64,000 bases of DNA from Pleodorina starrii. Its lineage: Eukaryota > Chlorophyta > Chlorophyceae > Chlamydomonadales > Volvocaceae. The stretch lies in contig BRXU01000043.1 in NCBI GenBank assembly GCA_030267565.1, forward strand, positions 310,001 to 374,000. Reading direction: 5' to 3'. The notes under the pieces were generated by a model, which searched no databases, was not told the DNA's origin, and was given only the letters and a program-made list of their open reading frames with translations. The position numbers and the translations under genes were made by a program. This document shows positions 44,901 through 58,600 of the stretch, piece after piece; positions within the stretch are counted from its first letter, which is position 1, and the number at the start of each line of letters is the position of its first letter.

Positions 44901-46500
44901 CATCTGAGCACTACCTGGACGTTTGCGAATTGCGCCGAACAAGAAAGCAGCGAGAAACAGTCGCCTGTACGGCCTACCGCCCGCTCCGAAGCCGAACTTC
45001 CCCTGTTAAAAAGCGTCGTCCTCTGCTGCGGCCCCTCACTCCCACACCGCCTGACGCTAAGAACGTTCCATTGGCCACATTTTGAGACTGTCTACGAATA
45101 CATCTCCATTCGGCCTGACCTGCACTCCACAAGGAGAGCTCTTATTCTCAAGCGGCGGACTTCGAGTTTTGTGTCTTGTCCTGAACATCATCAACACCAT
45201 CATGGCCACCATCTGCTGTCTGTCGCTTACCTACAATGGAGCTCGCTTCGTGGAGGCTGAGGAGCGTGAGTTCGGGCTCCGGGGTTGGGCAACCTGGCTG
45301 GGATGCTGTAGCGGGAGGGACATGCCTGTCGGGGCCGGGCTTTGGACGCATTACGCGTCTCGGGCCACATTTATCCACTTGCCGTGAGCCTTCGTCTTTG
45401 TGCCCCGACGAGCCAATTGAGCTTTGCCGATTCCATGGGAGTTGCGGTGTGGTAATGTGTCAAAACCGCCTGCACTGCGGCCTTGCCACACGCTTTGGAC
45501 CATTCCCAAGACCTCTATCATCATTTTGCTGTCAAATCTGCGCTGCCGCAAGTTGGTCACTGAGGTGCATGTCGGTCGAACGTGGCGCTTGCACGCCCCG
45601 CACTGCACTTAACCGGAGGTTTTAGGGCTCATACTCTTTAAATGCATTTCGTGATTTCAGTGCAGCAATTTGGTTATCATAAAGCCCGACTTGGCTTCAC
45701 TCGGCGGTCGGCGGTCGGCTCGCGCCCATTACAACCGGTCGGGATAAATGGGCCACGCAAAGCTCCATTTTATCCATAACTGCGTGTCCCGGAATCACAA
45801 TTCTTGCTAAATAAAGGCGTGCGCTCACGTCTTGCCCGGCTATTCAACGGCCTGTTGAGCATCTATCTATCCCTGGCTGACAGCTCCAACGCGGCGCGGC
45901 GGGGCAGCTTGACACGCACCTTCTAATACCCGTCAACATTTGTCCTTTGATCCTGTCGCATGATCAGCTCCCGTTATCGCTTCCCGTTTCCCACTTGCCC
46001 GCTTTGCCGCTCAGCGTCTTACATACCCTCTGCCTGCCTGCCTGTTCCTCTGCCTCGCTGCCCGCTTGCTGCTCTGCTGCAGGTGTGGCTGTGGCTGTGG
46101 TGCTTCAGGTCTGCGAGGAGCACCACCAGCACCAGCACGGCAAGACCGAGCCATTGGATTTCTCGATTGAGCGGCACGACAGCAGCTACATCGCCGCCAA
46201 GACGTGGGCAACGGGGGAGACCGAATACACACCGCTGCCGCACACGCGCGCACAGCTGCTGGACAGTGCCGAGCGCCGCTCCCCGGAGTGCTGGAAAGAG
46301 CGGACAGGTGACCTGCCCGCGCAGATCGCCCGCGAGACCCACGGTGACGTCGCACCCCTGAGGTCCGGCAGCGTCAAGGCACTGATTCTGGGGTGGGAGG
46401 CATGGGCTTGGTGCCAGCGGCGCCAGACCCTGTCTTAGTGAGTGGCCCCATCGGGCTCAACTTGTTCGCGACGGACCGGGGGATAATAAACAAGATACCG
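41949..46500 (+). repeat. Tandem array unit 2 (4,552 bp)
   Basis: Very close to unit 1 throughout; differences are mostly single bases and the 9-bp GAGTGCTCC gained near 44150. Shares with unit 1 the variants CATTTGCGG and GAGCACCAAGG. Confidence 0.95.
45202..46438 (+). CDS. Array gene, unit 2
   Basis: Exons 45202-45265 and 46083-46438. The predicted protein is identical to that of unit 1; the intron differs by a few substitutions. Confidence 0.4.
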
Positions 46501-49500
46501 CCAAGGGGGGTGGGTGGGGGGGTGAGGGACTCGTGCGTGTTACCGTGGACATACAAATAACCGATCCACGGCGGGATGTGCGTGGACCGGTCCCAATAAC
46601 GTACAGCGCGCGTGGCGCTTTGGCGCCTTAGTACGTATGATCACACCAACAAATGAGAGCGGGATGACGATGCTGGTGTCAGAGAGGGGTAGAGCGGTAG
46701 ACGTGCAGTCAGCAGGCGGGCAGTTTGTAGTACGTAGATACGTATGGTACGTGCAGGGGGATTGTGCTGGCTGGCTTCCGCAGGGGCGCATCGTGTTGGA
46801 ACCCACTGTAGCGTGGCAGCTGCCAACTAGAGCTTAGGGTGTTCCGTCGTGGCAGCGAGGTAGAGACGTTAGCGTGCATAGGATGTTTCGGGCCTTGAAA
46901 ACGGCCGAGCCACGGGGCCATGGCCTAGCGGGGCTGCTTTGGACGGACCGGTTGGACTCTTGGACGAGTAGGTACGGAATTCGTGCCGACATGGCCGTAC
47001 ACACGGGCTTTCGACGTGACCCACAGACGTGATCTTGCATTCTATCATTCCGGGCGCGCAGGTGCCTGCCTGGCACACGTCATTTATTTGTTTGCAAGAT
47101 ATGACCGTGTATTTACTTATTTAGGTAGGGGCCGGTTAATAGCTGCGGGGCCGTTCCGAGTGCGACCCCTCACGGCCTGCATTCCTTCGCTGCGGTACCA
47201 CTTTCTTACCCTCACGGCCAGCCTAGGGGCTGCCGCCGCTGTCTTCGCGGCGCAATTATTGCGGCATGCGCGCGCGGTGCCCAGTGAAGCGTGCCGCAGT
47301 GAAGTGCGCAGCTTGGTTGCCGGCAGAAGGCGGCATACATTGGACGCTGTATATATGTAACGATTTGAGAGGGCTCGTCGCGCCTGTTTGCCTTGGACGC
47401 TGAACCAACGGGGGTAGGGTCGCGCTAGCCACGATCCATAGCCCTAGCCTCAATAAGTAGTGCGTGGTTTTGAATCAAATCAGGAAGCGGCACGGAAGCT
47501 TGCCGGGGTTTTCAGCTCCTGAGCCATTACACAAACACGGAAGGCCCCCATGCCCGAATCCCAGCGCACCAAGGGCTGCGGCGAGGGCGGCAGACACAGC
47601 AGGGTGAATTAAAACCAGTACGGTACTACAGAGGAGCTGGATATTACAGGGTGGAGGAAGCAAGGGACTCAAAACGGCAGACGCGTGTTGCAAAAGAAAC
47701 CGTTCGCCCACACGCATCTCACCCGGTCCCCTTTGATTGTAGCGCGCTTGCAAGCTCCCCGTTGCTTCCCGAGGTGTGCTTGCCATAGATAGCATACGCC
47801 TTCCGTATGTACGGTTGGACGTGGCGGGCGCCTTGCTATATATACGGCGCACAGTTGAATCCAGCTTCAACCATTGCCGGCAACCACCCATGCGACAGCT
47901 AACATCGCGAAGTGGCACAGCGACCGCTACGGCGGGGCAGGTGACGGTAGGTAAGGCAGCCCGTGCGCCCAACCCGAGTGCTCCATGAAAACCGCGTGAC
48001 CGTTCACCGCTTGCTGCTGCAACCGCTGCACGCCAGCTCGGCGTCCTCCCCCCTTTGCGTTGCATCAGTCACGGGCTTGGCCTCCAGGGAAAGGTCCGCA
48101 TGGCGGTTGCAGACAGAAGGAAAGCGGGCGGGAGGGGCAGCAGGGGTGGGGGGTGTGCGGGGGTACGTACAGCGGAAAGGGACAAACCGTGGGGTGCGTT
48201 TCCCTATGAGACGTGCGGGGGCCAGGAGATGCGTGGGCTACTAGCCTCGGCGTGCTAGAATTTGAAGACGGGGGAGCGGGCCTCACTGATGTGGCAGTCA
48301 TAGCTATCGTTCCCTGCCCTGATCTCTGATCCCCGCGGCCTTGCTCGTGGCCCATTGCCCTTGCCGCCAACCCTCGACAACCTCCCCCTATTGCCTGCAC
48401 CCAGCCCGGCCCGCCCAGCAGAATATCCCCCTCCCCCCGGGTGCCTATCGGACCGCATCCCGCCCGCCGCCCTACACATCTGTTGAAAGGCTGTCCCATC
48501 CTGGCACCGGCCCCCAGCTGGCCATCTTACGGTCACTGTCGCCACGTCCCTGTCTCATGCTCCGGGAGCTAGGGCTTCCAGCCTGCGAGCCTTTGCCCCG
48601 ACCCAGGCCCCAACGACCACGACCCTGACTCCGATCGCCCACGCCGACCGTGGGACCCCATCTCACCTGTTTCGATGGCTCCCACCAAGGCCAAGGATGC
48701 GAGTCAACGAGTGCTCCGCGCCAGCCAGCGCCAGCACCTCGAAGCTGACCGGCTCTCATCACAGGCGCCTCAGCGTCAACCGGGAGAGGCGGGAAAGCCG
48801 GCAGGGGGCCTCACGCGCCAATCAAGGCAGGGCAAGTGATGCATGCTCGGGCCGGGAACCCGGTGATCTTGCATTGATAACAAGTCCCCGGCGTGGGATA
48901 GCGGGGCCCCGTGCGAAGATGAGTCGAGACGCGCCTATAAGAAATCAGCCGAGCCCATCGGACGCGGGCGTGGTAAGCGCTTGATGCCCCCCCCTCCCCG
49001 ACACGGCAGCTGGGGACGCCGGTAGGTGATATGCGCACCCTCTGCGGCACATCCCCCAAAGGCCCGGGCGAGGCTCATCATGCCGCCAGCGCCACTTCAC
49101 ACCAGGTGCAGGGTCCTCCCGCACTTATGGTGTCCTACTGCCCTTCATAGCCGATGCGCATCCCCGACCAGCGAAGGAAGCCGTGGAGCCTCGCTGTTCC
49201 CGCCTCCAAGTAAGTCTCTTACGCAGAGTTTCGAAAAGCATACCGCGTGGAAGCTCCTGAACTATTGGAAAACGACTTTGGAAGAAACGAACGACAGTGA
49301 GAACAGCTTCGTCAGTTTCCAGGCAGCGCTCGGGTCGATTTGACGAATACACATATAATGTTGAGGATTACAATGAGCGATCTGCGAAAAGCGGGCGTTA
49401 GGGCGTCCGAATAGTACCGATATCAATGACACCTAGACTTGGCAAAATGTCATCCAAGACACTAGTTCTCATCGGAGCACTACCTAGACGTTTGCGAATT

Positions 49501-51069
49501 GCGCCGAACAAGAAAGCAGCGAGAAACAGTCGCCTGTACGGCCTACCGCCCGCTCCGAAGCCGAACTTCTCCTGTTAAAAAGCGTCGTCCTCTGCTGCGG
49601 CCCCTCACTCCCACACCGCCTGACGGTAAGAACGTTCCATTGACCACATTGTGAGACTGTATACGAATACATTTCCATTCGGCCTGACCTGCACTCCACA
49701 AGGAGAGCTCTTATTCTCAAGCGGCGGACTTCGAGTTTTGTGTCTGTCCTGAACATCATCAACACCATCATGGCCACCATCTGCTGTCTGTCGCTTACCT
49801 ACAATGGAGCTCGCTTCGTGGAGGCTGAGGAGGGTGAGTTCGGGCTCCGGGGTTGGGCAACCTGGCTGCTGGGATGCTGTAGCGGGAGGGACATGCCTGT
49901 CGGGGCCGGGCTTTGGACGCATTACGCGGCTCAGGCCACATGTATCCACTTGCCGTGAGCCTTCGTCTTTGTGCCCCGACGAGCCAATTGAGCTTTGCCG
50001 ATTCCATGGGAGTTGCGGTGTGGTAATGTGTCAAAACCGCCTGCACTGCGGCCTTGCCACACGCTTTGGACCATTCCCAAGACCTCTATCATCATTTTGC
50101 TGTCAAATCTGCGCTGCCGCAAGTTGGTCACTGAGGTGCATGTCGGTCGAACGTGGCGCTTGCACGCCCCGCACTGCACTTAACCGGAGGTTTTAGGGCT
50201 CATACTCTTTAAATGCATTTCGTGATTTCAGTGCAGCAATTTGGTTATCATAAAGCCCGACTTGGCTTCACTCGGCGGTCGGCGGTCGGCTCGCGCCCAT
50301 TACAACCGGTCGGGATAAATGGGCCACGCAAAGCTCCATTTTATCCATAACTGCGTGTCCCGGAATCACAATTATTGCTAAATAAAGGCGTGCGCTCACG
50401 TCTTGCCCGGCTATTCAACGGCCTGTTGAGCATCTATCTATCCCTGGCTGACAGCTCCAACGCGGCGCGGCGGGGCAGCTTGACACGCACCTTCTAATAC
50501 CCGTCAACATTTGTCCTTTGATCCTGTCGCATGATCAGCTCCCGTTATCGCTTCCCGTTTCCCACTTGCCCGCTTTGCCGCTCAGCGTCTTACATACCCT
50601 CTGCCTGCCTGCCTGTTCCTCTGCCTCGCTGCCCGCTTGCTGCTCGGCTGCAGGTGTGGCTGTGGCTGTGGTGCTTCAGGTCTGCGAGGAGCACCACCAG
50701 CACCAGCACGGCAAGACCGAGCCATTGGATTTCTCGATTGAGCGGCACGACAGCAGCTACATCGCCGCCAAGACGTGGGCAACGGGGGAGACCGAATACA
50801 CACCGCTGCCGCACACGCGCGCACAGCTGCTGGACAGTGCCGAGCGCCGCTCCCCGGAGTGCTGGAAAGAGCGGACAGGTGACCTGCCCGCGCAGATCGC
50901 CCGCGAGACCCACGGTGACGTCGCACCCCTGAGGTCCGGCAGCGTCAAGGCACTGATTCTGGGATGGGAGGCATGGGCTTGGTGCCAGCGGCGCCAGACC
51001 CTGTCTTAGTGAGTGGCCCCATCGCTCAACTTGTTCGCGACGGACCGGGGGATAATAAACAAGATACCG
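46501..51069 (+). repeat. Tandem array unit 3 (4,569 bp)
   Basis: Belongs to a second subtype shared with unit 5: GCAATTATTGCGG for GCATTTGCGG near 47252, a GGTAC insertion (CAGTACGGTAC) near 47620 and CAGCGCACCAAGG. Confidence 0.95.
49770..51009 (+). CDS. Array gene, unit 3
   Basis: Exons 49770-49833 and 50654-51009. Exon 1 ends GAGGAGG before GTGAGTTC, so the split codon becomes GGT (Gly) in place of CGT (Arg) in units 1 and 2. Upstream of the ATG the frame differs from units 1 and 2 by a one-base deletion (TGTCTGTCC against TGTCTTGTCC), which supports the ATG at 49770 as the start. Confidence 0.4.
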
Positions 51070-53819
51070 CCAAGGGGGGTGGGTGGGGGTGAGGGACTCG
51101 TGCGTGTTACCGTGGACATACAAATAACCGATCCACGGCGGGATGTGCGTGGACCGGTCCCATACGTACAGCGCGCGTGGCGCTTTGGCGCCTTAGTACG
51201 TATGATCACACCAACAAATGAGAGCGGGATGACGATGCTGGTGTCAGAGAGGGGTAGAGCGGTAGACGTGCAGTCAGCAGGCGGGCAGTTTGTAGTACCG
51301 TAGATACGTATGGTACGTGCAGGGGGATTGTGCTGGCTGGCTTCCGCAGGGGCGCATCGTGTTGGAACCCACTGTAGCGTGGCAGCTGCCAACTAGAGCT
51401 AAGGGCGTTCCCGTCGTGGCAGCGAGGTAGAGACGTTAGCGTGCATAGGATGTTTCGGGCCTTGAAAACGGCCGAGCCACGGGGCCATGGCCTAGCGGGG
51501 CTGCTTTGGACGGACCGGTTGGACTCTTGGACGAGTAGGTACGGAATTCGTGCCGACATGGCCGTACACACGGGCTTTCGACGTGACCCACAGACGTGAT
51601 CTTGCATTCTATCATTCCGGGAGCGCAGGTGCCTGCCTGGCACACGTCATTTATTTGTTTGCAAGATATGACCGTGTATTTACTTATTTAGGTAGGGGCC
51701 GGTTAATAGCTGCGGGGCCGTTTCGAGTGCGACCCCTCACGGCCTGCATTCCTTCGCTGCGGTACCACTTTCTTACCCTCATGGCCAGCCTAGGGGCTGC
51801 CGCCGCTGTCTTCGCGGCGCATTTGCGGCATGCGCGCGCGGTGCCCAGTGAAGCGTGCCGCAGTGAAGTGCGCAGCCGGGTTGCCGGCAGAAGGCGGCAT
51901 ACATTGGACGCTGTATATATGTAACGATTTGAGAGGGCTCGTCGCGCCTGTTTGCCTTGGACGCTGAACCAACGGGGGTAGGGTCGCGCTAGCCACGATC
52001 CATAGCCCTAGCCTCAATAAGTAGTGCGTGGTTTTGAATCAAATCAGGAAGCGGCACGGAAGCTTGCCGGGGTTTTCAGCTCCTGAGCCATTACACAAAC
52101 ACGGAAGGCCCCCATGCCCGAATCCCAGCGCACCAAGGGCTGCGGCGAGGGCGGCAGACACAGCAGGGTGAATTAAAACCAGTACGGTACGGCGGGGCAG
52201 GTGACGGTAGGTAAGGCAGCCCGTGCGCCCAACCCGAGTGCTCCATGAAAACCGCGTGACCGTTCACCGCTTGCTGCTGCAACCGCTGCACGCCAGCTCG
52301 GCGTCCTCCCCCCTTTGCGTTGCATCAGTCACGGGCTTGGCCTCCAGGGAAAGGTCCGCATGGCGGTTGCAGACAGAAGGAAAGCGGGCGGGAGGGGCAG
52401 CAGGGGTGGGGGGTGTGCGGGGGTACGTACAGCGGAAAGGGACAAACCGTGGGGTGCGTTTCCCTATGAGCGGTGCGGGGCCAGGAGATGCGTGGGCTAC
52501 TAGCCTCGGCGTGCTAGAATTTGAAGACGGGGGAGCGGGCCTCACTGATGTGGCAGTCATAGATATCGTTCCCTGCCCTGATCTCTGATCCCCGCGGCCT
52601 TGCTCGCGGCCCATTGCCCTTGCCGCCAACCCTCGACAACCTCCCCCTGTTGCCTGCACCCAGCCCGGCCCGCCCAGCGGGATATCCCCCTCCCCCCGGG
52701 TGCCTGTCGGACCGCATCCCGCCCGCCGCCCTACACATCTGTTAAAAGGCTGTCCCATCCTGGCACCGGCCCCCAGCTGGCCATCTTACGGTCACTGTCG
52801 CCACGTCCCTGTCTCATGCTCCGGGAGCTAGGGCTTCCAGCCTGCGAGCCTTTGCCCCGACCCAGGCCCCAACGACCACGACCCTGACTCCGATCGCCCA
52901 CGCCGACCGTGGGACCCCATCTCACCTGTTTCGATGGCTCCCACCAAGGCCAAGGATGCGAGTCAACGAGTGCTCCGCGCCAGCCAGCGCCAGCACCTCG
53001 AAGCTGACCGGCTCTCATCACAGGCGCCTCGGCGTCAACCGGGAGAGGCGGGAAAGCCGGCAGGGGGCTTCACGCGCCAATCAAGGCAGGGCAAGTGATG
53101 CATGCTCGGGCCGGGAACCCGGTGATCTTGCATTGATAACAAGTCCCCGGCGTGGGATAGCGGGGCCCCGTGCGAAGATGAGTCGAGACGCGCCTATAAG
53201 AAATCAGCCGAGCCCATCGGACGCGGGCGGGGTAAGCGCTTGATGCCCCCCCCTCCCCGACACGGCAGCTGGGGACGCCGGTAGGTGATATGCGCACCCT
53301 CTGCGGCACATCCCCCAAAGGCCCGGGCGAGGCTCATCATGCCGCCAGCGCCACTTCACACCAGGTGCAGGGTCCTCCCGCACTTATGGTGTCCTACTGC
53401 CCTTCATAGCCGATGCGCATCCCCGACCAGCGAAGGAAGCCGTGGAGCCTCGCTGTTCCCGCCTCCAAGTAAGTCTCTTACGCAGAGTTTCGAAAAGCAT
53501 ACCGCGTGGAAGCTCCTGAACTATTGGAAAACGACTTTGGAAGAAACGAACGACAGTGAGAACAGCTTCGTCAGTTTTTAGGCAGCACTCGCGTCGATTT
53601 GACGAATACACATATAATGTTGAGGATTACAATGAGCGATCTGAGAAAAGCGGGCGTAAGGGCGTCCGAAAAGTACCGATCTTAATGACACCTAGACTTG
53701 GCAAAATGTCATCCAAGACACTAGTTCTCATCTGAGCACTACCTAGACGTTTGCGAATTGCGCCGAACAAGAAAGCAGCGAGAAACAGTCGCCTGTACGG
53801 CCTACCGCCCGCTCCGAAG

Positions 53820-54161
53820 AAGGTCTGGTCTAGTGACACCTCATGGTCTTAGGACATTCGAGGTTACAGGTTCGATCCCTGTGGAGACCCCCGGCTACCG
53901 CTGGGTGTGAGATTATGGCTAGCTGCTATGAGTGGAGTTGGTGGCCGAGTTGATTGGCCAGGATTCACACGTTTGAGTGGTGGCGATCGCTGAACCCTCT
54001 GTCTCGGTGGTAGATTGGGTGAATGGATGAGGTCCGCCCTAGAAGGCAGAGCTATCCCAGTTGTCCAATGAGGATCGTCTGGAAGGTTCTGTGGTGCGGA
54101 TGGTGCCCAGAGGAGAATGGGGCCATACCGTACAACTGTAACAATCTCTCTCTCTCTCTCT
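53820..54161 (+). mobile_element. CT-tailed SINE, copy 2, inserted in array unit 4
   Basis: 342 bp flanked by the 8-bp target duplication CTCCGAAG (53812-53819 and 54162-54169). The other units carry the empty site with a single CTCCGAAG, for example near 49551. It contains the GGTTCGATCCC B-box and ends ACTGTAACAA(TC)n. About 90% or more identical to 35435-35765. Confidence 0.92.
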
Positions 54162-54378
54162 CTCCGAAGCCGAACTTCCCCTGTTAAAAAGCGTCGTCCT
54201 CTGCTGCGGCCCCTCACTCCCACACCGCCTGACGGTAAGAACGTTCCATTGACCACATTGTGAGACTGTATACGAATACATTTCCATTCGGCCTGACCTG
54301 CACTCCACAAGGAGAGCTCTTATTCTCAAGCGGCGGACTTCGAGTTTTGTGTCTGTCCTGAACATCATCAACACCATC

Positions 54379-55618
54379 ATGGCCACCATCTGCTGTCTGT
54401 CGCTTACCTACAATGGAGCTCGCTTCGTGGAGGCTGAGGAGGGTGAGTTCGGGCTCCGGGGTTGGGCAACCTGGCTGCTGGGATGCTGTAGCGGGAGGGA
54501 CATGCCTGTCGGGGCCGGGCTTTGGACGCATTACGCGTCTCGGGCCACATTTCTCCACTTGCCGTGAGCCTTCGTCTTTGCGCCCCGACGAGCCAATTGA
54601 GCTTTGCCGATTCCATGGGAGTTGCGGTGTGGTAATGTGTCAAAACCGCCTGCACTGCGGCCTTGCCACACACTTTGGCCCGTTCCCAAGACCTCTATCA
54701 TCATTTTGCTGTCAAATCTGCACTGCCGCGAGTTGGTCACTGAGGTGCATGTCGGTCGAACGTGGCGCTTGCACGCCCCGCACTGCACTTAACAGGGGGT
54801 TTTAAGGCTCATACTCTTTATATGCGTTTCGTGATTTCAGTGCAGCAATTTGGTTATCATAAAGCCCGACTTGGCTTCACTCGGCGGTCGGCGGTCGGCT
54901 CGCGCCCATTACAACCGGTCGGGATAAATGGGCCACGCAAAGCTCCATTTTATCCATAACTGTGTGTCCCGGAATCACAATTCTTGCTAAAGAAAGGCGT
55001 GCGCTCACGTCTTGCCCGGCTATTCAACGGCCTGTTGAGCATCTATCTATCCCTGGCTGACAGCTCCAACGCGGCGCGGCGGGGCAGCTTGACACGCACC
55101 TTCTAATACCCGTCAACATTTGTCCTTTGATCCTGTCGCATGATCAGCTCCCGTTATCGCTTCCCGTTTCCCACTTGCCCGCTTTGCCGCTCAGCGTCTT
55201 ACATACCCTCTGCCTGCCTGCCTGTTCCTCTGCCTCGCTGCCCGCTTGCTGCTCTGCTGCAGATGTGGCTGTGGCTGTGGTGCTTCAGGTCTGCGAGGAG
55301 CACCACCAGCACCAGCACGGCAAGACCGAGCCTTTGGATTTCTCGATTGAGCGGCACGACAGCGACTACATCGCCGTCAAGACGTGGGCAACGGGGGAGA
55401 CCGAATACACACCGCTGCCGCACACGCGCGCACAGCTGCTGGACAGTGCCGAGCGCCGCTCCCCGGAGTGCTGGAAAGGGCGGACAGGTGACCTGCCCGC
55501 GCAGATCGCCCGCGAGACCCACGGTGACGTCGCGCCCCTGAGGTCCGGCAGCGTCAAGGCACTGATTCTGGGGTGGGAGGCATGGGCTTGGTGCCAGCGG
55601 CGCCAGACCCTGTCTTAG
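54379..55618 (+). CDS. Array gene, unit 4
   Basis: Exons 54379-54442 and 55263-55618. Exon 2 begins ATGTGG in place of GTGTGG (Val for Gly at the junction codon context), and the protein carries SDYIAVKTW and CWKGRTGD variants. The frame stays open although the unit has suffered a deletion and a SINE insertion upstream. Confidence 0.4.
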
Positions 55619-55683
55619 TGAGTGGCCCCATCGTGTGGCTCAACTTGTTCGCGACGGACCGGGGGATAATAAACAAGATACCG

Positions 55684-58600
55684 CCAAGGGGGGTGGGTGG
55701 GGGGGTGAGGGACTCGTGCGTGTTACCGTGGACATACAAATAACCGATCCGCGGCGGGATGTGCGTGGACCGGTCCCAAATAAACGTACAGCGCGCGTGG
55801 CGCTTTGGCGCCTTAGTACGTATGATCACACCAACAAATGAGAGCGGGATGACGATGCTGGTGTCAGAGAGGGGTAGAGCGGTAGACGTGCAGTCAGCAG
55901 GCGGGCAGTTTGTAGTAGATACGTATGGTACGTGCAGGGGGATTGTGCTGGCTGGCTTCCGCAGGGGCGCATCGTGTTGGAACCCACTGTAGCGTGGCAG
56001 CTGCCAACTAGAGCTTAGGGTGTTCCGTCGTGGCAGCGAGGTAGAGACGTTAGCGTGCATAGGATGTTTCGGGCCCTGAAAACGGCCGAGCCACGGGGCC
56101 ATGGCCTAGCGGGGCTGCTTTGGACGGACCGGTTGGACTCTTGGACGAGTAGGTACGGAATTCGTGCCGACATGGCCGTACACACGGGCTTTCGACGTGA
56201 CCCACAGACGTGATCTTGCATTCTATCATTCCGGGCGCGCAGGTGCCTGCCTGGCACACGTCATTTATTTGTTTGCAAGATATGACCGTATATTTACTTA
56301 TTTAGGTAGGGGCCGGTTAATAGCTGCGGGGCCGTTTCGAGTGCGACCCCTCACGGCCTGCATTCCTTCGCTGCGGTACCACTTTCTTACCCTCACGGCC
56401 AGCCTAGGGGCTGCCGCCGCTGTCTTCGCGGCGCAATTATTGCGGCATGCGCGCGCGGTGCCCAGTGAAGCGTGCCGCAGTGAAGTGCGCAGCTTGGTTG
56501 CCGGCAGAAGGCGGCATACATTGGACGCTGTATATATGTAACGATTTGAGAGGGCTCGTCGCGCCTGTTTGCCTTGGACGCTGAACCAACGGGGGTAGGG
56601 TCGCGCTAGCCACGATCCATAGCCCTAGCCTCAATAAGTAGTGCGTGGTTTTGAATCAAATCAGGAAGCGGCACGGAAGCTTGCCGGGGTTTTCAGCTCC
56701 TGAGCCATTACACAAACACGGAAGGCCCCCATGCCCGAATCCCAGCGCACCAAGGGCTGCGGCGAGGGCGGCAGACACAGCAGGGTGAATTAAAACCAGT
56801 ACGGTACTACAGAGGAGCTGGATATTACAGGGTGGAGGAAGCAAGGGACTCAAAACGGCAGACGCGTGTTGCAAAAGAAACCGTTCGCCCACACGCATCT
56901 CACCCGGTCCCCTTTGATTGTAGCGCGCTTGCAAGCTCCCCGTTGCTTCCCGAGGTGTGTTTGCCATAGATAGCATACGCCTTCCGTATGTACGGTTGGA
57001 CGTGGCGGGCGCCTTGCTATATATACGGCGCACAGTTGAATCCAGCTTCAACCATTGCCGGCAACCACCCATGCGACAGCTAACATCGCGAAGTGGCACA
57101 GCGACCGCTACGGCGGGGCAGGTGACGGTAGGTAAGGCAGCCCGTGCGCCCAACCCGAGTGCTCCATGAAAACCGCGTGACCGTTCACCGCTTGCTGCTG
57201 CAACCGCTGCACGCCAGCTCGGCGTCCTCCCCCCTTTGCGTTGCATCAGTCACGGGCTTGGCCTCCAGGGAAAGGTCCGCATGGCGGTTGCAGACAGAAG
57301 GAAAGCGGGCGGGAGGGGCAGCAGGGGTGGGGGGTGTGCGGGGGTACGTACAGCGGAAAGGGACAAACCGTGGGGTGCGTTTCCCTATGAGACGTGCGGG
57401 GGCCAGGAGATGCGTGGGCTACTAGCCTCGGCGTGCTAGAATTTGAAGACGGGGGAGCGGGCCTCACTGATGTGGCAGTCATAGCTATCGTTCCCTGCCC
57501 TGATCTCTGATCCCCGCGGCCTTGCTCGCGGCCCATTGCCCTTGCCGCCAACCCTCGACAACCTCCCCCTATTGCCTGCACCCAGCCCGGCCCGCCCAGC
57601 AGAATATCCCCCTCCCCCCGGGTGCCTATCGGACCGCATCCCGCCCGCCGCCCTACACATCTGTTGAAAGGCTGTCCCATCCTGGCACCGGCCCCCAGCT
57701 GGCCATCTTACGGTCACTGTCGCCACGTCCCTGTCTCATGCTCCGGGAGCTAGGGCTTCCAGCCTGCGAGCCTTTGCCCCGACCCAGGCCCCAACGACCA
57801 CGACCCTGACTCCGATCGCCCACGCCGACCGTGGGACCCCATCTCACCTGTTTCGATGGCTCCCACCAAGGCCAAGGATGCGAGTCAACGAGTGCTCCGC
57901 GCCAGCCAGCGCCAGCACCTCGAAGCTGACCGGCTCTCATCACAGGCGCCTCAGCGTCAACCGGGAGAGGCGGGAAAGCCGGCAGGGGGCCTCACGCGCC
58001 AATCAAGGCAGGGCAAGTGATGCATGCTCGGGCCGGGAACCCGGTGATCTTGCATTGATAACAAGTCCCCGGCGTGGGATAGCGGGGCCCCGTGCGAAGA
58101 TGAGTCGAGACGCGCCTATAAGAAACCAGCCGAGCCCATCGGACGCGGGCGTGGTAAGCGCTTGATGCCCCCCCCCCTCCCCGACACGGCAGCTGGGGAC
58201 GCCGGTAGGTGATATGCGCACCCTCTGCGGCACATCCCCCAAAGGCCCGGGCGAGGCTCATCATGCCGCCAGCGCCACTTCACACCAGGTGCAGGGTCCT
58301 CCCGCACTTATGGTGTCCTACTGCCCTTCATAGCCGATGCGCATCCCCGACCAGCGAAGGAAGCCGTGGAGCCTCGCTGTTCCCGCCTCCAAGTAAGTCT
58401 CTTACGCAGAGTTTCGAAAAGCATACCGCGTGGAAGCTCCTGAACTATTGGAAAACGACTTTGGAAGAAACGAACGACAGTGAGAACAGCTTCGTCAGTT
58501 TCCAGGCAGCGCTCGGGTCGATTTGACGAATACACATATAATGTTGAGGATTACAATGAGCGATCTGCGAAAAGCGGGCGTTAGGGCGTCCGAATAGTAC

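Larger units (their letters stand above)
51070..55683 (+). repeat. Tandem array unit 4 (4,614 bp; deletion plus SINE insertion)
   Basis: Carries a deletion of about 304 bp at 52190 (equivalent to 47627-47930 of unit 3, 3-bp TAC homology at the ends) and a 342-bp SINE at 53820. It mixes variants of both subtypes: CATTTGCGG as in units 1/2 but CAGCGCACC and CAGTACGGTAC as in units 3/5. Confidence 0.95.
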
